Shown: positions 49,467 to 61,151, counted from the first letter of the stretch. The stretch is 64,000 nucleotides of DNA from Actinomadura luzonensis (GCF_022664455.2 NZ_JAKRKC020000003.1:806001-870000), one strand, 5' to 3'. Translations and numbers: made by a program. Notes: generated by a model not told the origin, from the sequence alone.

Positions 49467-50642
49467 CTACCCAGGTATGGGCAGTGACACGACAGCTTTG
49501 AGCAGGAACTCTCCCTCCTCCACCGGACGGGCCTCCACCGTGCCCCCCACCGCGGCCAGCCGCTCCGCCATGCCGGTGAGGCCGCTGCCCAGCCCGTCGG
49601 CCTCCTCGGCGGGGGCCTGCCGCCGGGCCACGCCGTCGTTGCGGACGGCGAGCTCCGCCTGCTCGGCGGTGAAGCGGATGGTGATGTCGCAGAACGTCGC
49701 CGTGCTGTGCTTCAGCACGTTGGTGACCGCCTCGCGCACCGCGTAGGCGAAGACGGGCGCCAGCCCGCCGGGCAGCTCGCGATAGGGCAGGCGCGTCACG
49801 CAGCGGACCCCGGCCGCTTCGAGCACTCCCTTCACGCTATCCAGCTCCGCCGTCAAGTCAAGTTCGCGATAGCCGCGCACGGTCGCGCGCAGCTCGCGGA
49901 GGGCCCGCCGGGTGAGCGTGTTGATCTCGGCCAGCTCGGCCCTGGCCGCCGCCGGGTCGGCGTCGGACAGCCGCCCGGCCAGCTCGGTCTTGACCGCGAT
50001 CGCGGAGAGCTGGTGGCCCACCAGGTCGTGCAGGTCGCGGGCCACGCGCAGCCGCTCCTCGGCCAGCGCCAGCCGGGTGTGCGCCTCGCGGCCCTCGTGC
50101 GCCCGCACGGCCAGTTCCCAGATCCACACCCACAACCGGCCGGACGGCGGCAGCGTCACCGCCCAGACGGCGTGGACCCCGCCGTAGAAGAGCGCGGCCT
50201 CGGCCGGGCTCAGGTCGGTGGCGCCGATGCCGGTCGCCACCCCCAGCACGCCCGTGCCGACGGCGACCGCCCAGGCCCCCGCCGACTGGAGGACCGCCGT
50301 GCGCTTGGTGACCCGCAGCGTGGCGACGTACAGCCAGGCCATGATGAGGAAGCCCCAGCCGAAGGGGTCGCCCCCGCCCGCGAACGCCCCGAGCACCGCG
50401 AGGACCGCGCTCGCGGCCACCTCGCGGCGGGCGTAGCGGCCGTCCATCACGGCGGCGATCGCCCGCCAGGCGAGCCAGGTGAAGCCCACCGCGGCGACCA
50501 GCGCGGGCGCGGCGCGCCACCACGGGAGCCGCTCCTGGCCGAGCAGGACCACGCTGCCCAGCACGAGGAGCGCCCACGACAGGACCAGGCCGCCGACGAG
50601 CGTGATCCAGGTGATGCGCCGCGCCCGCTGGATCTCGTCCAT
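49467..50642 (-). CDS. Sensor histidine kinase (HisKA_3, NarL/DesK type), orphan
   Basis: 391 residues. Five to six membrane helices occupy residues 10-165 (WITLVGGLVLSWALLVLG and later). A linker coiled coil follows, then the H-box ARDLHDLVGHQLSAI with phospho-acceptor His205. The ATP-binding domain has REAVTNVLKHSTA (N-box) and DGLGSGLTGMAERLAAVGG (G-box). The start ATG directly follows the permease stop (TAGATG), so kinase and ABC exporter are one operon. No response regulator lies in the window; the partner must be elsewhere. The signal may be the exported compound or membrane state. Confidence 0.9.
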   Translation of the reverse strand: MDEIQRARRITWITLVGGLVLSWALLVLGSVVLLGQERLPWWRAAPALVAAVGFTWLAWRAIAAVMDGRYARREVAASAVLAVLGAFAGGGDPFGWGFLIMAWLYVATLRVTKRTAVLQSAGAWAVAVGTGVLGVATGIGATDLSPAEAALFYGGVHAVWAVTLPPSGRLWVWIWELAVRAHEGREAHTRLALAEERLRVARDLHDLVGHQLSAIAVKTELAGRLSDADPAAARAELAEINTLTRRALRELRATVRGYRELDLTAELDSVKGVLEAAGVRCVTRLPYRELPGGLAPVFAYAVREAVTNVLKHSTATFCDITIRFTAEQAELAVRNDGVARRQAPAEEADGLGSGLTGMAERLAAVGGTVEARPVEEGEFLLKAVVSLPIPG

Positions 50643-51752
50643 CTAGCGGGCGCGCAACACTTCGCCGAGCCGCAGCCGGGCCCCGGTGCGCAGCACCGCC
50701 CGCCGGTAGACGCGGGCGCCGAAGGACAGCACCGCGAGCACGGCCAGCACCATGGCCGCCATCGACGCGCCCACCTGCCACAGCGGCACCTCGGTCGCCG
50801 CCATCCGCACCGGCATGACCATGGAGGAGAACGGCGGCACGTACGACACGACCGTGGCCAGCGTGCCGGTCGGGTCGGTGGTGGCGTAGAAGGCCACGAA
50901 GTAGGTCACCATGATGGTCATGGTCAGCGGCGTCATCACCGTGTTGACCTCCTCCTGGCGTGAGACCAGCGAGGCGAACGAGGCCGACAGCGTCGCGAAG
51001 AAGGCGTACCCCAGCACGAACCACACCAGGACGCCGGCCACCAGCCCCCCGATGCCGGGCGGGAAGTCGGCGGCGAGGCCCGAGACCCCCGCCGCGGCCA
51101 GGCCGACGGCCAGGATCACCACCAGGTTGATCAGGCCGATCAGCCCCAGCCCGACGATCTTCCCGGCGAGGAGCTGCCACGGCCGCAGCGTGGAGAGCAG
51201 GATCTCCACGATCCGGCTGCCCTTCTCCTCGACCACGCCCATCGCGACCATCATGACCTGCCCCATGAGCAGCATGAACAGCACCAGCACGAGCACCACG
51301 GCGATCCCGGTGCGGGCCGACTCGTAGCGCGCGTCGGCGCCCACGGACTCCACCCGCAGCGGCGGGATCGACACCCCTGCCGCGCCCAGCCGCACCTCGC
51401 GGTTGACGCTCTGCAGCAGCACGCCGAGCTGCTCGTCGAGCTGCCCGTGGCTGAGCACCCTGGTCCCGTCCACCAGGGCGGCGTCCACGTCGCCGGCCAC
51501 CACCGCCTGCCGGGCCGCGGCCTCGTCGGGGAACGAGCGCCACTCGAACTTCGCCTCGGGGGCCGCCGCCTCCAGCGGCAGCCGCTGGCTGTTGACGGTG
51601 CCGACCGTGTAGGAGTCGGGGCCGTCCATGAGCTTGGGCGCGAACGAGACCGCCGCCACCAGGATCGCCGTCACCAGCAGGCCGATGACGAACCCCTTCG
51701 TGCGGATCTGCGTCATGACCTCTCTGCGGGCCACCAGCATCACGCCGTTCAC
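50643..51752 (-). CDS. ABC-2 type transporter permease (NatB-like)
   Basis: 369 residues from the GTG at 51752, which overlaps the ATPase stop (GTGA). Helix 1 (GFVIGLLVTAILVAAVSF) is followed by a large extracytoplasmic loop of about 150 residues. Five or more helices then include VVLVLVLFMLLMGQVMMVAM with VVEEKGSRIVEILLSTLRPWQLL (residues split), the conserved ABC-2 EKGSR..EIL cytoplasmic element. This matches NatB-like exporters of Na+ or peptides and lipids. It partners with the ATPase encoded just upstream. Confidence 0.9.
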   Translation of the reverse strand: MNGVMLVARREVMTQIRTKGFVIGLLVTAILVAAVSFAPKLMDGPDSYTVGTVNSQRLPLEAAAPEAKFEWRSFPDEAAARQAVVAGDVDAALVDGTRVLSHGQLDEQLGVLLQSVNREVRLGAAGVSIPPLRVESVGADARYESARTGIAVVLVLVLFMLLMGQVMMVAMGVVEEKGSRIVEILLSTLRPWQLLAGKIVGLGLIGLINLVVILAVGLAAAGVSGLAADFPPGIGGLVAGVLVWFVLGYAFFATLSASFASLVSRQEEVNTVMTPLTMTIMVTYFVAFYATTDPTGTLATVVSYVPPFSSMVMPVRMAATEVPLWQVGASMAAMVLAVLAVLSFGARVYRRAVLRTGARLRLGEVLRAR

Positions 51753-52645
51753 GCCACGGCCTCCTTGAAGATCTCGGTGAGAGTGGGCTGCTCGGCGCCG
51801 AAGTGCTCGACCCGGCCGGCCTTGAGCGCGCGGCGCAGGATCTCCTGGTCGTCGCCGCCCGAGGTGCGCAGGATGTGCCGGTCGCCCTGGACGGTGACCG
51901 TGCCGGGCAGGCCGTCCGCCCAGCCGGGGGCCGGGTCGCGCACCACCACGCGGAGTGTGTCGGACTCGGCCGCGCGCAGCTCGGCCACGGTGCCGGAGGC
52001 GACCATCCGCCCGGCCGCGACGATGCCGACCGAGTCGCACAGCCGCTCGACCAGGTCGAGCTGGTGACTGGAGAAGATCACCGGCACCCCGCCGCGGCAG
52101 CGTTCCTGGAGGGCGGCGGCGAGGGCGTCCACGGCGATCGGGTCCAGGCCGGAGAACGGCTCGTCCAGCACCAGCACCTCGGGGTCGTGCACCAGCGCGA
52201 CCGCTAGCTGCACGCGCTGCTGGTTGCCCAGCGACAGCGCCTGTACCTGGTCGTTCCTGCGCTCGGCCACGCCCAGCCGCTCCATCAGCTCCTCGGTGGC
52301 CTTGCGGGCGGCGGGGGCGCTCAGCCCGTGCAGCCGGCCGAAGTACTCGATCTGCTCGCCGGCCCGCATCTTCTGGTAGAGCCCGCGCTCCTCCGGCATG
52401 TAGCCGAAGCGGCGGCGCGCGTCGTAGCCGAGCGGCCGGCCCTGCCAGCTCACCGACCCCGAGTCGGCCTCCAGCACGCCCATGACGATGCGCATGGTGG
52501 TCGTCTTGCCGGCGCCGTTCGCGCCCACGAAACCGAACATCTCCCCGGGCCGCACGCTGAACCCGACGCCGTCCAGCGCGACCTTCCCGCCGGGGGCGCC
52601 GGGGCCGCCCGCGAAGCGCTTGCGCAGCTCGCTGATCTCCAGCAT
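51749..52645 (-). CDS. ABC transporter ATP-binding protein (NatA-like)
   Basis: 298 residues from an ATG preceded by GGAGAGGA. Walker A GANGAGKTT (41-49), a Q-loop YMPEERGLYQKMRAGEQIEY, signature LSLGNQQRVQLAVAL, Walker B VLVLDEPFSGLDP and the H-loop SSHQLDLVE are intact, so it should hydrolyse ATP to drive export. The C-terminal 80 residues (RVVVRDPAPGWADGL) are the usual accessory domain of this branch. It is the first gene of the ATPase-permease-histidine kinase operon. Confidence 0.93.
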   Translation of the reverse strand: MLEISELRKRFAGGPGAPGGKVALDGVGFSVRPGEMFGFVGANGAGKTTTMRIVMGVLEADSGSVSWQGRPLGYDARRRFGYMPEERGLYQKMRAGEQIEYFGRLHGLSAPAARKATEELMERLGVAERRNDQVQALSLGNQQRVQLAVALVHDPEVLVLDEPFSGLDPIAVDALAAALQERCRGGVPVIFSSHQLDLVERLCDSVGIVAAGRMVASGTVAELRAAESDTLRVVVRDPAPGWADGLPGTVTVQGDRHILRTSGGDDQEILRRALKAGRVEHFGAEQPTLTEIFKEAVA

Positions 52646-52746
52646 CAGGTCCTCTCCTTCGTCATGCGTCCATAGTGGCCTTCGTCCCGTACGCCCAGGT
52701 AGTCGCGGAAATCACCGGCCCGGCATGCGTCCCGCGTCCGATCGGG

Positions 52747-52760
52747 ATGACTTTTGTCAT
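52747..52760. promoter_or_regulatory. Palindrome before the adenosyltransferase gene
   Basis: ATGACTTTTGTCAT has 5-bp perfect arms around TTTT and ends 12 nt before the ATG, where it would overlap a TACGCT -10-like hexamer at 52761. No cobalamin riboswitch is seen here. Confidence 0.4.
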
Positions 52761-52772
52761 TACGCTGGCCCC

Positions 52773-53369
52773 ATGACGCGCGCCGACAAGGACAAGGACA
52801 AGCCGGTCGTCCTCTCCCGCATCTACACCCGGGCCGGCGACGACGGCACCACGCGGCTGAGCGACATGAGCCGGGCCGCCAAGACCGATCCGCGCCTGGC
52901 CGCCTACGCCGACGTCGAGGAGGCCAACGCCCACCTGGGGCTCGCCCTGTCGTTCGGCACGTTCCCCGGCGAGCTGGCCGAGGCGCTGGTCCGCGTCCAG
53001 AACGAGCTGTTCGACGTCGGGGCCGACCTGGCCACGCCCGTCACCGACGACCCGGAGTTCCCGCCGCTGCGGGTGGAGCAGTCCTACATCGACCGGCTGG
53101 AAGCCGAGTGCGACCGCTTCAACGAGGGCCTGAAGCCCCTGCGCAGCTTCATCCTGCCGGGCGGCGACCCCGCCACGGCCGCGCTGCACGTGGCCCGCGT
53201 CACCGTCCGCCGCGCCGAGCGCACCACGTGGGCGGCGCTGGAGACGCACGACGACATGAACGCGCTGACCGCGAAATACCTCAACCGCCTGTCGGACCTG
53301 CTGTTCATCGCCTGCCGCGTGGCGCACGCCGGCGAGGAGATCCTGTGGCGGCCGGGGGGCACCCGCTGA
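52773..53369 (+). CDS. ATP:cob(I)alamin adenosyltransferase, PduO type
   Basis: 198 residues. It transfers the 5'-deoxyadenosyl group of ATP to cob(I)alamin, giving coenzyme B12, which methylmalonyl-CoA mutase uses. The N-terminal ATP-binding RIYTRAGDDGTTRL is the PduO signature. DVEEANAHLGLAL, VQNELFDVGADLATP and the helix VARVTVRRAERTTWA (with the family's RRAER) follow, and NRLSDLLFIACR ends the five-helix bundle. The ATG at 52773 has no clear ribosome site and a -10-like hexamer lies 7 nt upstream, so the mRNA may be leaderless. Confidence 0.94.
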   Translation: MTRADKDKDKPVVLSRIYTRAGDDGTTRLSDMSRAAKTDPRLAAYADVEEANAHLGLALSFGTFPGELAEALVRVQNELFDVGADLATPVTDDPEFPPLRVEQSYIDRLEAECDRFNEGLKPLRSFILPGGDPATAALHVARVTVRRAERTTWAALETHDDMNALTAKYLNRLSDLLFIACRVAHAGEEILWRPGGTR

Positions 53370-53409
53370 GCGCCGTCCCCGCGACGCTCAGGCACCCGCT
53401 GCGCCGCGC

Positions 53410-53790
53410 TCAGGCCACGTCGAGGTAGGCGCTGGGCGGCGCCGACTCCAGCCACGCCAGGAAGCCCGTGAGCGCGTCGGCGCTCATCGCCAGCGAGACG
53501 CCGCGGGTGCTGCCGCTGCAGTCGACCGCGTAGAGCCCGTCGCCGAGCTCGCGGCGGGCGGAAACGACGAGGCCGCGCCTCGCGATCGCGTGGCGCGGCC
53601 TCAGCCGGACGTCCAGGAGCGGGATCCAGTGGAGTTCCCCGTCGGCGTAACGGGCGACCCCGCTGCGCCAGCGCCGGTCACCGACCCGCAACCGGCAGGG
53701 CACGCTGCCGCGCGAGCGCATGAGCATGACCGCGCGCAGCACCACGAGGGCGGCGAGCAACACTACGAGTACCGATACCGTCGCCCACAT
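53410..53790 (-). CDS. DUF2550 family protein
   Basis: 126 residues. An N-terminal membrane helix (ATVSVLVVLLAALVVLRAVML) is followed by a compact beta-rich domain: GSVPCRLRVGDRRWRSGVAR, ELHWIPLLDVRLRP and AMSADALTGFLAWLESAPP. This is the DUF2550 family, which characteristically follows atpC in actinobacteria; the gap to atpC here is only 20 nt. No function is known. It is anchored in the membrane and probably co-transcribed with the atp operon. Confidence 0.88.
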   Translation of the reverse strand: MWATVSVLVVLLAALVVLRAVMLMRSRGSVPCRLRVGDRRWRSGVARYADGELHWIPLLDVRLRPRHAIARRGLVVSARRELGDGLYAVDCSGSTRGVSLAMSADALTGFLAWLESAPPSAYLDVA

Positions 53791-53810
53791 GCCGCCCCCC
53801 TGTAGCTGTG

Positions 53811-54212
53811 TTATACCTCTTCGCCCGCCGCGCGGAGCCGGGCCCTGGCCCGCTTGGCCTCGATCGCCGCGTCGGCGTCCTCCTGGTTGGCCTCGATCGA
53901 GGCCTGAGCCCGGTCGAGAGCGTCACGGGCAGCCGCGACGTCGACCTCCGACCCGAGCTCGGCGACCTCGGCGAGCACGGACACCTCATTGTCGGCCACG
54001 GAGATGAACCCACCGTGAACGGCCGCCACGAGGTCGCCCTCGCCCTCCCGCTTGACGCGCAGCACGCCGCCCTCGACGAGGACGCCGAGCACAGGTGCGT
54101 GTTGCGGCATAATACCGATCTCGCCGTCCACGGTCTTGGCAATCACCATGTCGGCCTCGCCCGACCAGATCTCACGCTCGGGTGAGACAACCCCTACGCG
54201 TAGCTTCGCCAC
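53811..54212 (-). CDS. atpC: ATP synthase epsilon subunit
   Basis: 133 residues from a GTG with AAGGAA 8 nt upstream. It belongs to the central stalk of F1 and can inhibit ATP hydrolysis. The N-terminal beta sandwich shows LRVGVVSPEREIWSGEADMV and GEIGIMPQHAPVLGVL; the C-terminal helical part is short (DALDRAQASIEANQEDADAA and a basic end). It is the last F1 gene of the operon, separated from atpD by 62 nt containing a 12-bp hairpin. Confidence 0.96.
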   Translation of the reverse strand: MAKLRVGVVSPEREIWSGEADMVIAKTVDGEIGIMPQHAPVLGVLVEGGVLRVKREGEGDLVAAVHGGFISVADNEVSVLAEVAELGSEVDVAAARDALDRAQASIEANQEDADAAIEAKRARARLRAAGEEV

Positions 54213-54234
54213 GATGCAGGTTCCTTTCCGATCA

Positions 54235-54265
54235 GGTAGTGGCGCGGTGGATCCGCGCCACTACC
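54235..54265. promoter_or_regulatory. Intercistronic 12-bp hairpin between atpD and atpC
   Basis: GGTAGTGGCGCG pairs perfectly with CGCGCCACTACC around GTGGATC. It fills the 62-nt gap. It could partly terminate transcription, protect the upstream mRNA or lower epsilon synthesis. Confidence 0.7.
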
Positions 54266-54274
54266 GTGGGGCGA

Positions 54275-55723
<1,449 letters not shown>

Positions 55724-55724
55724 T

Positions 55725-56627
55725 TCACTCTTTCCCCGCTGCGGCGTCAGCGAGCGCGTTGGCCCCACCGACGATCTCGCTGATTTCCTGGGTGATCTCG
55801 GCCTGGCGAGCCTGGTTCATCTGCTGGGTGAGCACCCGCATCAGCTCGTTGGCGTTGTCGGTCGCCGACTTCATGGCGCGCCGCCGCGCGGCCTCCTCGG
55901 AGGCCGCCGACTGCAGCAGCGCGGTGAAGATCCGGGACTCCACGTAGCGCGGGAGCAGCGTCTCCAGCACGTCGCCGGCGGTCGGCTCGAACTCGAAGTA
56001 CGGCGGAATCTGGGTGGACTCCGACGCCTCGGTCTCCTCGACCTCCAGCGGCAGGACGCGCTTGACCACGACGTTCTGGGTCAGCATCGAGACGAACTCG
56101 GTCGAGACGATGTGGATCTCGTCGATCCCGTTCTCGTCCTTGAACGACTCGATGAGGACGCCCGCGATCTCCTTGGCGTCGGCGTAGGCCGGCTTCCTGG
56201 AGAAGCCGACCCACTCGCCGCCCATGTCGCGGCCGCGGAAGGAGTGCCAGGTGACACCCTTGCGCCCGGTGACGAACGGCGTGACCTCCAGGCCGCGGCT
56301 CTCCAGCAGCCCGCGCAGGGCCTCGGCCTCGCGCAGCACGTTGGCGTTGAAGCCGCCGCAGAACCCGCTGTCACTGGTGACGATGAGGACGCCCGCCTTG
56401 GCGGGGTTCTCCTTCGCCACGGTCAGCGGATGGTCGACGCTGGCCGCGTTGCTGACGACGCCGGTGACCGCGCGGGTGATCTCCCGCTCGTACGGCAGCG
56501 CCGCCTGCATCCGCTGCTGCGCCTTCACGATCCGTGAAGAGGCGATGAGCTCCTGGGCGCGCGTGATCTTGGCGGTCGACTTGACCGAGTTGATCCGCCG
56601 CCGCAGCAGCCTTAGCTGGGCTCCCAT
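55725..56627 (-). CDS. atpG: ATP synthase gamma subunit
   Basis: 300 residues, forming the rotating shaft of F1. The N-terminal helix MGAQLRLLRRRINSVKSTAKI and the C-terminal helix ARQAEITQEISEIVGGANAL, which pair as the central coiled coil, are both visible. SDSGFCGGFNANVLRE is the conserved middle motif. It follows the atpA stop by 3 nt and is one base from atpD. Confidence 0.97.
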   Translation of the reverse strand: MGAQLRLLRRRINSVKSTAKITRAQELIASSRIVKAQQRMQAALPYEREITRAVTGVVSNAASVDHPLTVAKENPAKAGVLIVTSDSGFCGGFNANVLREAEALRGLLESRGLEVTPFVTGRKGVTWHSFRGRDMGGEWVGFSRKPAYADAKEIAGVLIESFKDENGIDEIHIVSTEFVSMLTQNVVVKRVLPLEVEETEASESTQIPPYFEFEPTAGDVLETLLPRYVESRIFTALLQSAASEEAARRRAMKSATDNANELMRVLTQQMNQARQAEITQEISEIVGGANALADAAAGKE

Positions 56628-56630
56628 CGG

Positions 56631-58280
<1,650 letters not shown>

Positions 58281-58304
58281 CTCTACTCTGTCTCCCTATT
58301 TCGC

Positions 58305-59114
58305 CTAGCCGGCCAACCGGCGGCGGACTTCTTCGATTCGTCCCACGATGGTGGTGTCGATGATCTCGTCGCCGATGCGGACCGAGAACCCACCGAGCAC
58401 TCGCTTGTCCACCTCGACGTTCAGGTGCACGTCACGGCCGTACGAGGTGCGCAGCCACGACGCCAGGCGCCGCTTCTGCTCCTCGGTCAGCTCGACCGCG
58501 CTGCGCACCACCGCCACGAGGCGCTGGCGCTGCTGGGCCACGAGCTGGCCGAACTCCTCCAGGCCCACTTCCAGGCTACGTCCTCGCGGGTGCAGGACCA
58601 CCTGCGAGATGAGCCGCAGGCTGGTGGGGGCCACCTTGCCGGCCAGCAGGTCGCTCAGCAGCCGCCGCTTGCCCTCCGCCGGGGCGGCGGGCTCGGCGAG
58701 CGCGCGGCGCAGGTCGGGGTTGGCGGCGACGACGCGGCCGAAGCGGAAGAGCTCGTCCTCCACGTCGTCGAGCCGCGACTGGCCCTCGGCCTCGGCGGCC
58801 GCGGCCACCACGCCGAGCCGCTCCAGCACGTCGGCGAGGTCACCCGCGCGCGACCAGCGAGCCGCGACCGCGGTCTCGACGGTGGCGAGCGTGGCCGCGC
58901 CGACCTTGCCCTGCAGCAGCGCGCGCACGGTCTGCGCCTTCTGCTCGGCCGCCCTGGACTGGTCGGACAGGGCGCGGCGCAGGCCGTGCTCACGGTCGAG
59001 CAGATCCGCGACCGCGAACAGCTCGTCGGAGAGCGTCCCGAGGTCGGCACTGCCGGCCACCGCGTTGAACCGCTCCTCGACCTCGGCCAGCGACGTCCTG
59101 CTCAGACCGCGCAT
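58305..59114 (-). CDS. atpH: ATP synthase delta subunit
   Basis: 269 residues, longer than the 177 of E. coli, with the extended N-terminal helical region seen in Streptomyces. It links F1 to the peripheral stalk. Residues 1-160 are helical (VEERFNAVAGSADLGTLSDE). The conserved C-terminal OSCP-type domain contains LVAVVRSAVELTEEQKRRL and GGFSVRIGDEIIDTTIVGRI. Its ATG shares one base with the atpF stop (TGATG), so the pair is translationally coupled. It is not fused with atpF, unlike mycobacteria. Confidence 0.96.
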   Translation of the reverse strand: MRGLSRTSLAEVEERFNAVAGSADLGTLSDELFAVADLLDREHGLRRALSDQSRAAEQKAQTVRALLQGKVGAATLATVETAVAARWSRAGDLADVLERLGVVAAAAEAEGQSRLDDVEDELFRFGRVVAANPDLRRALAEPAAPAEGKRRLLSDLLAGKVAPTSLRLISQVVLHPRGRSLEVGLEEFGQLVAQQRQRLVAVVRSAVELTEEQKRRLASWLRTSYGRDVHLNVEVDKRVLGGFSVRIGDEIIDTTIVGRIEEVRRRLAG

Positions 59115-59668
59115 CAGCGCACCGCCTGCGCGTTGGAGCTCTCCAGCTCGTCGAGGAACCGGTCGACGATGCGGGTCTGGCGGACCTCGTCCTCCAGCGA
59201 CTCGCCCACGATGCGGCCGGCGAGCTCGGTCGACAGGCGGCCGATCTCGGTGCGGAGCTGGGCGAAGGCCGCCTGGCGGTCGGCCTCGATCTGCGCGTGC
59301 GCGGCCTCGACGAGGCGGCGGGCCTCGGCCTGCGCCTCCTCGCGGAGCTCGGCCTTGATCTGCGCCGCCTGCTCGCGCGCCTCCTCGCGGAGACGGGAGG
59401 CCTCACGCCGGGCCTCCTCCAGGTTGGCCGCGTACTGCCGCTGGAGCTCCTGGGCCTGGGCCTGGGCCTCCTCGGCGCGCTTGATGCCGCCCTCGATCGC
59501 GTCCGTACGCTCGGCCAGCGTCTTCTGGATACGCGGCACGAGCATGCGCCCGACGACGAGGAAGACGACGAGGAACGCGAAGATACCGACGACGAGCTCG
59601 TACGTGTGCGGGATCAGAGGGTTGGAGCCCTCCTCCGCCGCAAGGAGCGTAGCTGCCTTAACGATCAT
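59114..59668 (-). CDS. atpF: ATP synthase b subunit
   Basis: 184 residues with AAAGG before the ATG. A single membrane helix (about 23-42, YELVVGIFAFLVVFLVVGRM) is followed by a long amphipathic helix (IQKTLAERTDAIEGGIKRAE, then AREQAAQIKAELREEAQAEA), the dimeric peripheral stalk that holds F1 against rotation. Normal length and composition for an actinobacterial b subunit. Confidence 0.96.
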   Translation of the reverse strand: MIVKAATLLAAEEGSNPLIPHTYELVVGIFAFLVVFLVVGRMLVPRIQKTLAERTDAIEGGIKRAEEAQAQAQELQRQYAANLEEARREASRLREEAREQAAQIKAELREEAQAEARRLVEAAHAQIEADRQAAFAQLRTEIGRLSTELAGRIVGESLEDEVRQTRIVDRFLDELESSNAQAVR

Positions 59669-59696
59669 GTTGCAGCCTTTCGTCAGTTGGGGGCGA

Positions 59697-59927
59697 TCAG
59701 ATGCCCGAGAAGATGAACGGCGCCACCAGACCGATCAGGGCGAGGGCCTCGGTGAGGACGAAGCCGAGGAGCATGTTCTGGCGGATCAGGCCGTAAGCCT
59801 CGGGCTGACGCGCGATGGCCTGCACGCCCTGACCGAAGATGATGCCGACGCCGATGCCGGGGCCGATGGCGGCGAGACCGTAACCGATGGCGGTGACGTT
59901 GCCGGAGACCTCAGCGAGAACGCTCAT
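59697..59927 (-). CDS. atpE: ATP synthase c subunit
   Basis: 76 residues forming the membrane rotor ring. Two helices are connected by the polar loop ARQPEA. Helix 1 is AIGYGLAAIGPGIGVGIIFG; helix 2 contains the ion-carrying Glu60 in GFVLTEALALIGLVAPF. The residues next to Glu60 give no Na+-binding signature, so H+ coupling is expected. The ATG follows AAAGGAATAC. Confidence 0.98.
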   Translation of the reverse strand: MSVLAEVSGNVTAIGYGLAAIGPGIGVGIIFGQGVQAIARQPEAYGLIRQNMLLGFVLTEALALIGLVAPFIFSGI

Positions 59928-60005
59928 TTCTTGTATTCCTTTACTTAACGGCCGGTGAAGCGGGTATCACCGGTCATGGACATTCCGTGTGGTGTGCGGT
60001 GGTAC

Positions 60006-60803
60006 TCAGTGCTCAGGGTGCAGAGAGTTGCCGATGTACATCGCCGCCAGCATCGCGAACAGGAACGCCTGCAGGAACTGGATGAACATCTCGAAGCCGG
60101 TCAGGAGGATCGTCATCACCACGCCGACCACGCCGACGGGAGCGCCGAGCGGGGTCAGCTTCTCGAACAGGAACCAGAAGCCGACCATGCTGAAGAAGGC
60201 CAGCAGCATGTGGCCCGCGAACATGTTCGCGAAGAGTCGGACCGCGTGCGTGAAGGGCGCGATGATCAGGTTGGACAGGAACTCGATCGGCGCGAGCAGC
60301 ACGTAGATGAACTTGGGCAGGCCGGGCGGGAACATCATGTTCTTGAAGTAGCCGACGGCGCCCTGGTGCTTCATGCCGAGGTAGATCTTGATGATGTAGA
60401 TCAGGCCCGCGAGCACGACGGGGAAGGCGATGTGGGAGGCCACCGGGAACTGCAGCACGGGGATGACGCCCATGAGGTTCCACAGCAGGACCACGAAGAA
60501 GATGGAGACCAGCAGGCCCATCCACCGGTCGGCGTCCTTGCCCAGGAAGGGCCGGGCGACCTGGTCGCGGACGAACATGTAGCCGTACTCGACGACGTTC
60601 TGCAGGCCCCTCGGCACGATCTTGGGGTTGGCGAAGGCGCCCCAGCACAGGGCGATCACCACGAGCGAGGTGAGCATCGCGAGCAGGACCGGCTTGGTGA
60701 ACCAGTCGACCCCGGGGATGATGGGCGGCAGGTTGAACAGCTCTTCAGGCGTAGGCGCCCCGAACTGATCGCCATGAGGAGCGAGGACCGTCAGCGCACT
60801 CAC
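60006..60803 (-). CDS. atpB: ATP synthase a subunit
   Basis: 265 residues from a GTG, with five to six membrane helices forming the proton half-channels of FO. The essential Arg lies in IIAPFTHAVRLFANMFAGHM, followed by LLAFFSMVGFWFLF. The C-terminal FIQFLQAFLFAMLAAMYIGN carries the conserved Gln pattern. It precedes atpE by 78 nt with a small CCGGTGA/TCACCGG hairpin between them. Confidence 0.96.
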   Translation of the reverse strand: MSALTVLAPHGDQFGAPTPEELFNLPPIIPGVDWFTKPVLLAMLTSLVVIALCWGAFANPKIVPRGLQNVVEYGYMFVRDQVARPFLGKDADRWMGLLVSIFFVVLLWNLMGVIPVLQFPVASHIAFPVVLAGLIYIIKIYLGMKHQGAVGYFKNMMFPPGLPKFIYVLLAPIEFLSNLIIAPFTHAVRLFANMFAGHMLLAFFSMVGFWFLFEKLTPLGAPVGVVGVVMTILLTGFEMFIQFLQAFLFAMLAAMYIGNSLHPEH

Positions 60804-60870
60804 GCGGCGTTCCCTTCAACGTCGTAGTGGATCACAAGAGTTACCTCGGCGGAGAGATCGCGGCGCCGGG

Positions 60871-61086
60871 CTAGCGGCTGAACTTCCGGTAGGCCAGGTA
60901 GCCGGCGAGCACAACCCCAAGGACCACGCCTATGGGGAAGAACGCGGACATGTCCAACCACCGGTCCAGCAACCACCCGAGACCGCCGTAGATGGCCATC
61001 CCGGCGAGCAGGTAGCTGGGGACTGACCACATGGCGTCGGCGAAGTCGCGACCGTCTTCTTCCGGTCGGCGTTCCTGTGCGCTCAT
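60871..61086 (-). CDS. AtpZ/AtpI-like small membrane protein
   Basis: 71 residues: a charged N-terminus (MSAQERRPEEDGRDFADAMW), two membrane helices (PSYLLAGMAIYGGLGWLLDR and PIGVVLGVVLAGYLAYRKF) joined by a short loop. This is the AtpZ/AtpI type, implicated elsewhere in c-ring assembly or in Mg2+ or Ca2+ supply for ATP synthase. It is part of the atp operon just before atpB. Confidence 0.85.
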   Translation of the reverse strand: MSAQERRPEEDGRDFADAMWSVPSYLLAGMAIYGGLGWLLDRWLDMSAFFPIGVVLGVVLAGYLAYRKFSR

Positions 61087-61151
61087 CGCGGCCCCGACGA
61101 TAGCAGGCGTATGGAGGACTAGTCATATCGGGCCCCGCCCGGTCACCGGGT

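Noticed and set aside
52646..52772. Cobalamin riboswitch before the adenosyltransferase gene
   Set aside because: The gap is only 127 nt and shared with a divergent gene; no B12-box-like sequence was seen.
58990..59700. Fusion of atpF and atpH as in mycobacteria
   Set aside because: The frames are separate, with a stop/start overlap (TGATG) at 59112-59116.
61087..61151. tRNA or other small RNA genes in short intergenic gaps of the window
   Set aside because: No cloverleaf-like pattern with TTC-containing T-arm and matching acceptor stem was found in the gaps inspected.
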